DNA of 64,000 bases. Source: Brachynemurus nebulosus. Its lineage: Eukaryota; Arthropoda; Insecta; Neuroptera; Myrmeleontidae. The DNA is taken from NCBI GenBank assembly GCA_035578155.1, contig JAPWDM010000005.1:48688954-48752953 (forward strand), read 5' to 3'. Of the stretch, positions 46,817 through 61,800 are shown one piece after another. The position numbers were made by a program, and so were the translations under genes. The stretch's first letter is position 1; the number at the start of each line of letters is the position of its first letter. Below the pieces are notes generated by a model. That model saw only the letters and a list, made by a program, of their open reading frames with translations. It did no database searches and was not told where the DNA came from.

Positions 46817-49800
46817 ATGGTGAGTTTTTTATTTTTTTATTTTAAATTTGGATTGCATGACGAAATTTTATTTTATTTTAAAATAATTTATTTTTATTAT
46901 AGCCACGAATAGATCCCCACCAACTTCTTTCATGTTTGGGCGTTTTACTCAATCCCAATGGGGGTATTAGATCGAAAGACGAAGTTCAAAGATTAGCTAG
47001 GTATGTAGTCGATCGATGACGTCATTTTTTTTCAGCAATTGCAACATATTTTTATATTTTTCTAATTTCTATTTTTATTTAATTACAGTTTAATGACAAA
47101 ATACTCGAAAAATTTAGTTAGTAAATGCGTTTATATTTTAATATTAAAAAATACGGATACGGACCTTTTGGGGCGATTTATGTCGGCCGGAGGATGGAGT
47201 TTAACACATCTCTGGCTTACAAATGGTATTATGAATAAAAACTGGGCTTTAGTCAGCGAACTTTTAGAATTAATGTTAATGTGTCCTGTTGATGTTGAAA
47301 GGTTGAAAGCGAATAATTGTCCAAAATTAGTCAAAGGATTATCGAAAGAAGGGGGCCCCGAAGGTGAGTAATTTGAAAATTTTATTATTTACTTTATAAA
47401 TATTGAAATTTTTTTTATAGTTTTTCAACTGTTTCTTTTTATCTAAATTATTTTTTTAGCAAAATTATAAAAATTGTCTTTTTTATAAATACAAAATATT
47501 TCTTACAATCTTACAAAAATACGGTAAAATATTAAATATTGATTTTTTATTACTATTGTAATTTTTTTAATACTCTAAAAAAAGTACAATTTAATAACTT
47601 CTTTTTTTTTTTTAAATAATTCACTGTTGAAAGATTTACTTCATGAAATTTTATTTTAAATATTGAAATAACATTCAATATTATAAGTACTTTGTCTAAT
47701 TTCAGTATTAAAATAATTTTGCGTTTTCAGTCAAAATGATGAATGCAGTGTAAGTTTCAAAAAATTTACTCACTCATCAGTTTACCGTGAGGGGATGGTC
47801 GAAAGACTGAAAACGCGTTAAGTAACAAAATTATTTTAATAGTGAAATTAGACAGTGGTTATAAGTTTAAATATTATATCAGATTTTTTATTTATTTATT
47901 TATTTTTTTTTTTAAAGTAAATTTTTGGCCATCATACTGTCTACAAAATTATCCAAAACAAATTAGATTTCGAAAAAACCATTAACATTTACTTGAAATT
48001 TAACCTCTTCACTACTGATATACAATATATTATATGGTCAATTTCACTTAAATTTAACCATGATTCATCACTTATAAATTTAAAAAATTTCCGTTTTCTT
48101 GGCTTTATCTCTTTCATTATTGCGTAAATTTTGAATTGCAATTTGTTTTTAGAAAAAAAAATAGAAGATTGATTTGTTTCGAATATAAGAATTATTTAAT
48201 TCTTTAAAGACGACTTATGCTCAGTTGTATTTGTAATTGGGTATATATCAAATTTAGGGGTATGTTGACATGATTTTTGAACTGCGAAAAATTAAATACT
48301 TAATATTATTTAAAATTACGAAATTACGTTTATTTAAAAATGTAAGATTAAAAATTTTAAATTTAATAGATTTGAGCATTACTTTATGGTATTCCATATT
48401 TGTTATTAGTAAATAAAAACACTACAAAATACCACTTTTATTGAATATAAAAACTCTTATGACATGTTTCGGTCAATATGACCATTGTTAAATGTGTTTG
48501 ACAATGGTCATATTGATCGAAACATGTCATAAGAGTTTTTATATTCAATAAAAGTGGTATTTTGTAAAGTGTATTTATTTACTAATATTAAAAATTTTAA
48601 TTGAAATACACGCTAGTTTAAAATAGTGTCCAGTATGCTGCACAAAAGTATACTCACTGATGTAAATAAATTTTAAAAAATCAGTAGCGAAGAGGTTAAG
48701 AACTTAGAACAATAGATCAATGAGAAATTGTGTTAGTTTTGGCTAATTTTATGTTACTAGTTTTGTGGGTAATATTTAAATGTTACCAAGTACCGGCGTT
48801 ACTAGAGTTTAATTTAAAAATGTAAGAAGTTGAAAATAATTATGGGCTATAACACAATTATTTAAGCTTCTGATTCTATAATTGACAAACTTCTCGACAA
48901 ACAGCGAATAACAATTGAAAAATTATATAAAAATGCAGAGGCAACAGATTTTAAAAATTAAATCGTTTACACAAATATGGATATTTTAGGTGTACGAATA
49001 TTGGCAAGTAAACTTGTCGAACAATGGTTAAAAGTGGTCAAGGGTGAAACACAAGCTAATTGTGTCCCAGTCCCAGTCCCGGTCACACCAAGTGTAGCAT
49101 TGGTACATACAGCACAAGAAATCACACACGTAAAAGAGTCGCCCACTATTGAAGCTCGTGAAGATGTACAAGAGGATAAAACTGATAACAACGTAGAAGC
49201 CGAGTCATGTGATGGTCGAGCGACACAAGAAGCTATTGTCCCGGATAGCACCGGGACGACAGTAAATGTCGAAGAGACAGATGACGTTGATAATGCAGAT
49301 TCTCATGCCGCGTCAGAAACAGAACCTGTATATCGAATAACAGTTCGAGATGGAAAACAGATAATCGCTAAAGTGGAGGATTCTTCCTCGGCAAAAGCAA
49401 GCCCCGAAGAAATTGATGATGTAGATACAAAATCAGAAAAGGAAAAGTCTAGTAGTAGTTCATCACGGGAAAAAAGTAAATCGAAGCATTCAAGTAAACA
49501 CAGTTCATCGAGTAAATTATCAGATAGTACTAGTCGCAAATCTTCTTCTAGTTCTGCCTCTAGTTCTACTTCTCATAAAGATAAGACTAGGGACAAAGAT
49601 AAAAATAAAGATAGAGATAGGGATAGGGAAAAAAGTAAAAGCAAAAATAGTTCTGGTAGCAGTAGCAATAGTAGTCATAAATTGAAGGATAAAGATAAAA
49701 TAAAAGATAAATCTAATAAAAGTAAGATTAGTGAATGTAATAAATCAGATAGTACTGAAAATGATACAAAAGAAAAACAAGCGGAGAAAGATAAAGCGAC

Positions 49801-52800
49801 ATTAGCTAAATTACAACCACAAAGCATCAGTAAGTTAGGTAAAATTCCCAAAAAATCTTCCGACTCATCGAAAAAAGACGATGAGAAAAAAGATAAAAAA
49901 CCCGTTGAACCGCCGCCAAAAATTGAAACGAAAAAGCAACCATCCATATCCATTGAAAATCGAAAAAATAATCCCGATTCACGACCAAAAACAGTGAAAG
50001 TATTCAATGCTAAAATGCGTTCAACCGGTTTAGAGGAAGAAGTTAAACCTCCACCACCAAGACCCGTTCAGCGTACCAAAATCCCACCGCCAAAACGACC
50101 ATCACCGCCGAAAGACACGTTAAAAGATAGTAGCATATCACATCCACCGGAGAAGAAACCAAAAATTGTAGATATGATCAACGGAGATTTAGAGAGACCA
50201 GAAAGACCCGGTGGCATAAAATTAATTGCCCCAAAACCGAAACGTAAGTATCCACTTTTAAATGATTTACTAAGAAATATTTTTATTTTGCAGGGTTTTG
50301 CAGACTGTACTTCCCTAATTTCAGCAGTAAACGTTGTTGTACAAGTGTTATTTAAATTTAGTGCTTTTGGTGGTCACATTTTTATGTTTTGGAAGTGTTT
50401 TTAACGTAACTATAGTATAGTAACTTTTTTTAATTATTTAATACTATAATGTTGACATTTCAGGTTTTTTATTTTTTTATTTTTATTTATTTTTTTTTTT
50501 TTAAATTGAAAAATATAGGAGCATAGACTATAACTGAAATATATTAGTAGTCATTATTTTGTTCAACACTCAACTTATACACAATTTTTTTTGTTAATTA
50601 AAATTATTCTTTTCAGAATATATTTATCAATATACCTCTGTAAATTTAAAATATTTGTTTTAACATGTTCACTGCTGCTATACACGGATACGTGTATATT
50701 ATCACACTAGTTGCGATGTTAGCGTCAAATGAGATACATAATTCGATGTATCAGTATATAAATATTGTATAGAGTAACGAGTAATTTTTTTGGCATCTCT
50801 TAATAAATTTGTGTGTCGCTTAAGGCGGCGTGGCACCGATATTTCACTTTTCATTCAATAGGTGGCAGTGGATGTGTTAAATAGTTTTGTGTAATTGCTG
50901 TAAATTAGTTCATCAACTAGTCTATCTATAGCAGCATTTGGCGAAATGTTTGGCACCTATACGGTGGTAAGTCAAGCACAGTGGCGTTATATTAAAACAT
51001 CAAACGTTTCTTTCTACGTAAGGGATATTCGAATAATCCTTGGATAACAAAGTTTTGTTTGCGATTTTAAAATTGTATCTGTTCTTGTTCAGTGGCTGTA
51101 ATTAAGTGGTGTTTAAAAGTTGATTTTTTTCTGTTTATTCATTAATTATATAAAAAAAAAAATCGTCGAGCTTGTAAGATGTACCAGCGAACTTTCTTTG
51201 GACGAGCGAGTCGAGAATAGTTGAGAGAGGAAAATCACAACGAAAAACTTGGAGACACCGCTTGAAATTGGATCGTATAATCAATCAATAATTAAGCAAT
51301 TAAATGTATAGTACAATAAGACACGTAAACAATTATTTTTTTCATTTCTATTTTTACTAGCTTAGGGATAGGGAAGTAAGATTTCCATTATTTTCTATTT
51401 AATTATTATGAAAATAGTTACATTCACGGGAAGCCAAGCAAGATTTTTTCTTTTATTAAGGTAATACGATTATTACCGGTCTAGAGTGTTGAATCGATCG
51501 AAATTAATAAAAAAAAATTGAGATTGCTTCATTAAATCAAATAATCGGTTACATTGAAATTAATAAATTTAACCAAAAAACAGTTTATAATGGTCATATT
51601 ACCTTATTAACCCTTTGCACTCAAGAAAAAATAATCGTGTCTCTGAATTAGCTCGTAAGACATGCAACACATCACATAACACGCGACAGACATTTTTTCT
51701 TAAAGTTCTAATTAAATATATCTTGTTTTGACCTATTGTCAAAACCACTTGTCATGCTGTATATGTCTTACGAGCGCAAAAGGCTAATAGAATATATTTA
51801 ATCACCTAATCGAAATAAATATCAACATTTTTTTTCACCAAATAATAAATGAGCCCATGTAGAAATACAAAAGAAATCGTTAAGATCGCTTAATATTCAG
51901 TTTTTACCTTCCTCCGTATTTATTCTTGTGATTTATCTTCTAATTTTGTTTTTCTTTGACTTGCCATATATAAAGAAAAATGAGTAAAGGTATAAAAGTA
52001 GAGTACATACCTCTCTGGCTCGAAATATAAATAAGAGCAATTAAAACTCTGGTTTCAGGCTATCGAAGTACCGTAGTGACCTCTAGTGATAGTTAAAATA
52101 AATATATTTAAATACATTATTAGATTTTAAGCGTAATGTATATCCTTGATTAAATACCAAGGAAAATAAAGGTTTGCATCTTATGGATTGGTCTTTTAAT
52201 GATGAAATTTCAACGTGAATTAATAAATGGATAGATCAGATCAGATTATTAGAAGTCTTTTAGAATTCATTACGCTGAAAGGTCTAGATATAAATCTTTT
52301 AAAAAAAAGTAGGAAACGTTTTAAAATTCTATCAATTATTTTAACTCTAATGATCTTAGAGTTTGTAGAGCATAATTATTTACTATTTTCACAAATAAAA
52401 ATCAAACGACCTTGGAGTTAGGTTACAAAATTACCAATTATGTGGCATTGACATTTATTCGAATATTATAAAATATATAATTGAAGAAATTCCGAAAGTG
52501 ACTGAAAAGTAGTAATTATTAACAAATATCTAGGATTATTATTAGTTTTTAATGTTCAAGTCATTTAAAATCCTAGTCCTCTCTATTGTTATTGGATTTG
52601 GAAGTCATAACCACGAAATCCTTACAAATTTGTCATTTTTGTCAACGTATTAAGTGGTGTATTCGCGACTGACCCCTTTTTAATAGTCAGTGTCGGACCC
52701 AACGCAATTTGACAGTGTCATTTTTTTTTATTTAAATACAATCAGTGAAATTTTTTAATTTATAGAAAGTAAAGGGTTCAGCTAATCATATTATTAATAT

Positions 52801-55800
52801 ATTAAAAGCAAGAAACATTTTATCCTGAGAATTATTAGCGGCTGACTACGAAATCCTGATTTAATGCGTGCGTAACATGCATTTATGCGATTTTTTTAGT
52901 TTTCGTTTGTACTGAACCCTAAAAGTAAACAAAATCATATTTATTATGTATAATTGGTTCAAATTTTTGACAAATAATCAAAAATCATTAGGTGGTTTCC
53001 TTTTAAAACTAGAAATACCGCAATAATAATGACTTTTCTGCATAATAATAAAGTTTTTCCCCTTAAGGACCCACAAAAAATATAAAATATAAAATTATAT
53101 TTCTGGTTTTATTATATTTCTAATTTTTATATTTATTATATTTATGATTTTTATTACATTTATATTTTATGCTACTAAAGAGGGCTACACAAGTAGCCGA
53201 AACCGGTCTAGCGAATATTTTATATTTTTTGTGGGTCTTTAAAGGGAAAAACTTTATTATTATGTATAATCCAGCCCACAGTACGGCTCAATATAGTGAT
53301 TTGACATTGTATAAAATGAATCAATTTTAACGAAAATGGAAAAACTGGACCCATATAAGATCCACCCATATGTCTGTTTGTCTGTCACAGCTGATTTTCT
53401 CAGAAATCGTTTGACCTAGGAACTTCAAATTTAACATATTGATAAACCATGTTAACCCAATTTTACAGTAGCTAGTACAGTATAGCACCGATAATGGAAA
53501 CATTAATTTTGGAAATTTTTTTGATAAATACTTGACATTTTTGATGCAACTTTCCAAAAGTGATGTTGCCTCTGATGCTCTCAATTTGATACTCTCAAAA
53601 AATTTTGAGAGTAATTTGATGCTCTCAAAAAATTTCCAAAACTGATGTTTCCATTATCGGTGCTATACTGTACTTGAAAAAATTGTAGTAATATTAGAAC
53701 AGGACACAAGTACTGGAATATGTAGTTTTTTGTACTCTAAATATATTATATCGTGTGGAGTACCATACGAAAAAGCTTTCGTAAGCAGTTTAAAAGTACT
53801 TCATACTTCTTTTAGAATTTCGTAGTACGATAACGAAATCTTTATAAATTCGTCATGTCTGTCATATTAGGTGGTTTACCCACGCTTGACCACTTTCAAA
53901 TAATCAGTGGCGGATCCTATATAATTTAATAAACTGTTTTAAACTCATATAGAAAGCAAAAGATTCAGATAATCATATTAAGAAATTAAAGGCTAATTTA
54001 TCACGAAATAAAGCAAAAAATATCCCCAAAAACTAAAAAATTCCACGAAATCCTAGTTTAATGCGTGTTTAACACGCACTTGTCAAATTTTTACATTTAT
54101 AATTTAATGCAGCAAATTGGAAAAGATATTTTGGAAAATATGTAAACATACAGCATTTTCCCTTTTCAAAACTACTATAGCTAAATTTATGAAAAAAATT
54201 ATTTAAAATTTTTTTTGTTTTTAGAAAAACTAATCCAGATTCTAGGTCTTATAGATCTTTAATTTTTTATTTTATTTTTAAACTTATTTCGGCTTGTGAT
54301 TTTTCTTTAATTTTTAAGAAATTCTGTACTTATCTATGTAAATAAATAAAGTACAAGTGCGCAAATCGAATTCACACTTGGATGACTTTTCGATTTAGTA
54401 TTTCGTCGTCATAATCACGAAATTTTTATAAATTCGTCATGTCTGTTTTCACATTAGATGGTTTACCCGCACTTGACCTCCTTTTAACAGTGTTGAATTT
54501 TGCGCAATTTACGAGACAGTGTCGTTTTTAAAAACTAATTGAATTTTTTTAATTCATATAGAAAATAAAAAGCTTAATAAATTAAATGCTAATCAACAAT
54601 TATAATCTATAATAAGTAAGCTTGATGTATTAGCTAATTTTGAGCGTATTCTAAGTTTTGTTCTGTGGGTAACCTCCGACTCGCAAGAAATTCTACCTGA
54701 CCCGCGACAAAATTTAATTAAAATTAAATATTCTGACAATGGACGTATAATTTATTGTAGTATTAATGCTGGAAAAAAATAAGGATTAAAGGTTCGATCC
54801 TTGATCTTTAAGGCAAGCATTACGCCCGAGTTACGAGCACTCGTTAGGGTCGAGTGAATTATGTAATTAAAATCCATAGTGGTCGAATCTGAACTTGCGA
54901 CCATTCTCATTGCAGTCTATGACATACTATCCATAAAGTTACTTTTTCCACATAAAAAATTGAATCTATGCTAAATAAGTCACTGTTTTATAAAGTGACA
55001 GTATACACAATTATCAATTATAGATTAATCAGCAATACAATATACTTAGGTTGCAAGTTTAAGTTGTAAAATTTAAACTCTATACATTCGTTGTTAGAGC
55101 TGCTCATAAACTAACATTTGTAAAGCAGAGTATTTAACAAAATATTTCAGTTTTTTTTTTGTGTACTCTTGCCTTTACAAACATTTTTCTCAATAACTAT
55201 TGTTGAAGATTGCTTTACTGAAATTTTGCACAGCAATACAGTTTTCTTCGGTAATCGGGACGTTTGAATTTTAAAAAAAAAAAACCTTGATAATCTCGCG
55301 TATTAATTTTCAGTAGGGGAAAGGTGTGTTATTTGTAACAAGGGGCCAATTATAATTTTATCATTGTAGACCGAATTTAATTGAAAATTTCTTCAGTGCA
55401 AAAATTTAAACAGGTTTCTGATTACTTCATTTTTACGATTTCGTAGTTCTAATAACGAAATCCCTATAAATTCATTATTTCTGTCATCGCATTAGCTGGT
55501 CTACCCTCACTTGACCACTTCGTAATAGTCAGTGTCGGATCTTATGCAATTTAAGAAAAGTGTCTTTTAAAAACTATTGTTAAAATTTTACTCATATGTA
55601 GAAAGTAAAAGGTTTAGATAATCATGTTATTAACTAATTAAAGGCTAATTTTAACATTAAATAAAAGCTTAGCTCGAGAATTATGAAAAACTCTAGCTAC
55701 TGAACAGCGAAATCCTGACTTAAGGCGTGTTTTAACACAAACTTGCCGAATTTTTTAATTTTATTTTATAAAATGTTTTATTGGTTGTGTCCATAGAAAT

Positions 55801-58800
55801 GGTAGTAGAAAAAATTCTTGCGCAAACTCATTTTAGCAAAAGCTTAAATATATTTTACGTCTAATACCACATTTAGAAACTTGTAGCGATTATATATTTA
55901 AATTTTTGTTACGGTGTGTTTGCGTGACTTAGTAGCGCACATGTGCGAGAATAGTTTCTGCTACGATTGAACACAACCTTTATAAAATTTCTGTTCCAAA
56001 TATTTTTTTAAAAATTTGTTTTTGTTGTTCATTTGATAAATCCTAAGCGTGAAACCTATTAAGGTTCTATACTAACAGTTCCTTTATTCGATGCTTAGTA
56101 AATTTTTTAAAATGGTATTTCTGTTAGCTCCCTTAATTCTGTTACAGTCGTCTCTTTTACGATGTCAATTATAACATTACAAATTTGCTTAAAAAACAGT
56201 GTACATTCTAGGAACGGTTTCACATTTTCCTTTAGTTTCTCTTAACCCATTAAAACCCGCCATTATTTCTACGTGTCAGATGTAAATTTTAAAAGCAAAT
56301 TCTAATATATTTATGAAACAGCTCGATACTACCGAAAAAGAAACCAGTGGCTTTTAAAATGTGATCTTTTTAGTATTTCATGTCAGGAACTTAACAAAAA
56401 ACTAATTGGGAAAATCCATTCAATATAACTAGGCTTCAACGTTTTTCATTTTTCGATGACAGACTATTTTTTAAATGTTTTAATATTTGTTCCACTTGTA
56501 AAGAGAACGAGAAAAATTCCAAAAAAAGATGTCCCATTGTACAGTAGAATTTTAACTAAAAGAAAGAGCATAAATTCCTCTTAGTTACAATTTATCTCTT
56601 TTTATTGAATATAAAAGATATATAATTATCTCTCTTTCACAATTTATCTCTTTTTATTGAATATAAAAGATACATAATTATCTCTCTCATTTATTTGTCA
56701 GTGTTGCCTTGGTTAACATTTAAAATATTTGTAATCCCCTTACCTCAGAATTCCCCTTAAAAAACTTTCTTTTAGTTAAAATACTACTGTATTTTATGTT
56801 TTAAAACTATAAAAAAGTACACCACTTACAAAAATGATTTTCTCACGGTATTATATGTGATACCATGGATTGTAATGAGTTTAGATAGTCAGAGTATTAA
56901 ATTAAAATTGTGTAAAATTAAAGTTCTCAGTTATGTTGGAATACCAAGTTACGGTACTAAATTTCTTTGTTACAATTGGCACACCCACAGAACATTAGAA
57001 GGAAATCAGTGGCGTAGCTAGGCGTGGGCCATGTGGGCTAACGCCCACGGTCTCGAAAGTGACAGTTTTTCGTTTTTTTTTTTGATGTCTAATTTTTAAG
57101 ACAGAAATTTCAAAAAGAAAATTAAAGGGACCCTCGCAAAAATTATTTTGCCCATTCCCTATTTTCGTTTTGCGACGCCACTGAGGAAAGTAAATAGAAA
57201 ATCGTGTAATCGACAGTGTGTAGTTCTGAGCAAGTCAGGCTACTTTGTATTCAGTCATTCGGTGGTAGTGAGGCGATGCGTATTAATTGTTAATCAATTG
57301 TTTATCATTGTTGTCACAGTCGATCAACGGCCTCACTCATAGTGTCTATATATGTATCTACGTATGGTGTATGTATGCGCGATACGCATACATTGATACA
57401 CATCATACAAATACAAATACAAACAGTGTGTAACTACATAACACATTTTCTATCCTTTTTTGGTTACACTGGTTTCAGTAGTATACAGATAGCAGTGTTC
57501 CCTCTGTACTCTGTGGGCGCACCTTTCCCCTACATGTGCAGTTCTATTTCCATTTACAGCAGTTTAAAACGATTTAAAAAGTTATTTTCATTACGTCTTT
57601 GTCTATGCTTATAAAGTAAGCTATGTGTATATAGGTGTACTGTATCTTATTGCGTAATAAACTATTAAATAGGTCATATTTATTATAATTAGTTATTATT
57701 TTAAACTGATATTCTATCTTAAATTGTAAAGTAACCTGATAATTAGTATAGTTTTGATATAGTTTTGAAATTTTTTTGGGGAGGAGGTCGTTTTAACATA
57801 TAGAAATAAAATAGGCTCTTTGTAAAACTAGGAAATAGCTCATATTGCGGCTAGATACCTAAAAGAAATACAAATTAGAAAATGTTTGTGATTAATTTTT
57901 GATTATTAAACATAAGTACTAATTAGTTCCAAATTAGCGTTACCGTATGTCTGTATCCATTATCGACGCCTATGATAAAAGATTTAAATTAAACAGAAAA
58001 GTTTATCGATATTCATTTTATTAGGTTTCGTGGTCATCAGCAACCACAAAAATCTAATGCATTTGATACATTTAGTTGATCAAATTAAATGTACACACGA
58101 AAATTTTGTATTTGACAGGGGCACCCGTGATTTTTAGAATTTGTTAGTTCTAACAACGAAATCCTTATGAATTCGCCTTCTCCGTCATCGCATTAAGTGG
58201 TCTACCCGCACTTGACCACTTGAAATAGTGTCAAATCTTACGCAGTTGAAGAGACAATGTCGTTTTTTTGAAAACTATTATTGAAATTTAACTCATGTAG
58301 AAAATAAAAGGTTTAGAAGGTGATAATCATATTATTAGCTTACTAAAGGCTAATTTTAATATTAAATAAAAGCAAGACATTATTTTAGCTACTAAACTGC
58401 GAAATCCTAACTTAAGGCGTATTCTAACACACCATATTATTCTCTTATGTTATTCTAATTAGAACAGTACAAAATGCGCAAAATAGTAATATGATGAATC
58501 ATCTGTATATCAACGCATAATAGAATTAGTAAATTTTTGCGTTATTCCGTTAGTATTTACTTAAATATTTTCAACTTTTTCTAAATATTTTGAGTAATAA
58601 GTGTTATCGCATTATATATTAATTATAATTACAACGTAGTGTTCGATTGTCACTACACAATGAAATAAATTCATTTCTATTAAATTCTTGAAATTTCTGG
58701 TCAATTCTCAATGATTAAATAAAATTACTAACGCTCAAATAATAAGTGCGTTATTGTACATATTTTTGCAAGTTATTAGCACACCTCACTTAAACAATAC

Positions 58801-61800
58801 AGACGGTTGAGAAGGAATGTATTGCGCATATATTATTCCCTTTATCAGTTACAAAGATACGGTTTTGTGTACAAAAGACTCATCGCGTATTTTAAGTCAT
58901 TTTCGTCACGTAGTATATTTAGTGTGCGCACCTCAGCCGCCTGTATTACTTTTCCGAATTGTACATATTTTTGCGTGGATTTAGTGTATGCGTCTTGATG
59001 ATTAAGCTCAATTCGCCAAAGTATTCTCCAATCGTGTATCGGCGCATCAAAACTTCTAAATTTAGAACATTTTTACAGCAATGAGGATTTTACCACGTAG
59101 ACCCCTAAAGCGGTTGTGTTCTTGATATATTCCTAAAGCTTTTTAGAGAGGTTTTTTGCACACACATTAATTTTGTACGATTTTCGTGACATTTCACTAA
59201 TGTATGATAGAACCGAACCTTTCACGTAACATCGTCGCCGTATTGTGACCGTGCTATGCTGTACCATACGGCATACACTACTGAAGTTTCCTGAAAATCG
59301 TTCGCACAGAATCCGCGAATGTGTGAAAGCACCTTACGTACAGTGTGTGTCAGATACCAGTACAGTCGTATGAATTAACAATAAGAGTAAACTAACTGCG
59401 GAACAGTTTTGCGGATGATTCGCAACAGATTAGTTTTCGCATCCGGAGTAGAACTGCATTACGTGTGCTGAAATTTCTATGATTGTAAAAACATCTTTAT
59501 TTAAAAAGCAGTTAAAATTTTTTTAACGTAACGTAATATAACTTCAGACTTCGGAGTTTTTTCTTTTAAATAATTTGCCTCACTGCAAAAAATTCATGAG
59601 ATAATTATGCAATTTTACAAAAATTTTATTTCAAAATTATTTTAATAATAAAATATTTTAAATTTTCGAAAAAGTTTATACTTTATTTGTTTGAAGAAAA
59701 TTGATTATAATTGAAAGTATAAAATTAATTGCTTGTTAGAAAATACGATGAGACGCCACTGTTTTACATTCCATTATTTTTATGTTTAATAACAGGTGTG
59801 TAAAATAATTTTATTTTTGTATTGGAAATATTTATGAATAAAAATGATTTAAACCTGGGACAGGAAACCTTTTTCCTATCTTTTTATTAAGAAAAATTGC
59901 ATGTTTTTGGATGTAGTAGAAGGAACCGAGATCGTAAATGAAATTAATTCAAGATATAATAATAAATAGCATTTGAAAAAGCAATTTTGATGAAGTTATA
60001 AATTTCTTAAAATTTTCAATGTTTTACATATTGTGGTTTAAAGACCGCATTCATAGATTGGATTAGCAATAACTTTTTTTTTTTTTTTATTAAAATTAAA
60101 TGAAAATCGGAGGAATTGCGACTCTTGCTTAATTTAGTATGAAATCTTTAATAATAATTTTTTAATTTTTTTTTTAAACAATGCTTAAAAATAAAATGTG
60201 ACGACCAAAAGCTTAGCCAATTTTTAGAATGTTTTATAAGTAATAAATGCATGTAAGATTTCATTTACTAATATAATGTTTCCTTATTATTTTCAGCTGT
60301 TGGTCTACAAGAATGTGGCTTGTTTATGGATGCCATGGTTGCTGCATCTGTTAAGAAAGAACCTAAAAAACGGAAACGAAGGCTTAGTACATCAAAAGAT
60401 GAACCACCGGGTCCTGGTGGGAAGAGTAGTTCACCACCTCATTCACCTTCAGGCACAACATCTACAGCATCTCCTACAACTACCGTCACCACCACCACCA
60501 CCGTGACAACCTCCACAATTCCTACCAGCACTACAAGTAATACAGTAACAAATTCACATAGCATGACATTAAGGCCAACAGCTCCCAAATTTTACAAAGA
60601 TACCTTAGAATTAGATGAAGAGACTGAGGAAAAGAATGAAAAAGTGGAAGATGTGAAAGAAACAAATTCAACGGAAAATAAAATTAAGGTAGAAAATGAA
60701 GAAAAATCTGAAAATAAGGAAAATTCGGTTGAGCCGTCTGTTAAAGTAGAATTAGAAGGTAGCCCTGATATTAAAATCAATGACGAATCTGTGAAAGATG
60801 TGAAATTAATCAAAAGGGAAGTTAGAATACCTGGTGGAGTTCTTGTCTATCATAAGCGAAAAGGTCCTAAAAAGACTGTTCAATGGAGAAAAGATGCTGA
60901 GTTGGAGGAAATTCAGTACTTTGAACTAGATGAGACGGAAAGAGTTAATGTTACAAAAACGTTTACTGATATGAAGCAAATGGAATTATCGGGAGAACGT
61001 GAGGCATTGCAACTTTCACGTAAATTACCAAATGAAGATTTAATGGATGAACGTACTAAATGGCGACCGTTGATACCCATTGACTTAGCGCCCGATTTGG
61101 TCGAGCGCGGAAAGAAGAGTAAAGAAAAAGATATTCAGTATGCTAGAGAAAAAGTTATTTTACAAGCATTGTATTTCCATAAATCTATGATTCCTGATTC
61201 TCCAACAGAACCGGATGTGGAACATCACCAAATGGAAGATCCAGTTATCATACCGTTAGAGGATGCCACAGGAAACTCAGATAATATTAAAGATTTCACG
61301 AATACTCCGTGGCCAGAAGCGAAAGGAGAAATGCCTCGACAACAGTTACCCCCTCCTGTACCCCAATTCCAAAATTTGAATCCACCCAACTTTATGAATC
61401 ATCCCGCCGGACCACCCAATGCATTTCCACCATTCCATGGACAACCTAATTTCATGAGCAACGATGGCCCTCCTGCACCACATGGTCCGCCAATGATGGG
61501 GGGCGGTGACTGGCGAACAGGTGATGGTCGAATAATGGGTATGCCAAATGATATGCCAATGGCTCCACCGAATATGTTTAACCCAATGGGCGGTATGCCT
61601 CCACCAAACATGTTCTCCGGGCCTCCAGCACCCGATGGATTTAATATGCCACCAAATATGAATAGTATGAACGGGCCCCCGTTCCCTGGCCCGCCTGTTG
61701 ATTTTCCGAATGGACCACCAGCACCTGGAATGTATCACGAGGGTGGCGGAGGTGGAGGTGGCGGTCCACCTGGCGGTTTTCCGGGTAACCGAGGCGGGCA

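Noticed and set aside
48967..49251. Minus-strand open frame opposite PNUTS exon 4
   Set aside because: Shadow of the Ser/Lys-rich coding strand.
52600..58432. CRISPR-like repeat array
   Set aside because: Repeats are 300 bp, diverged and irregularly spaced in a eukaryotic intron.
58807..58998. 63-residue frame in PNUTS intron 4
   Set aside because: Chance frame in non-coding sequence; no similarity recognised.
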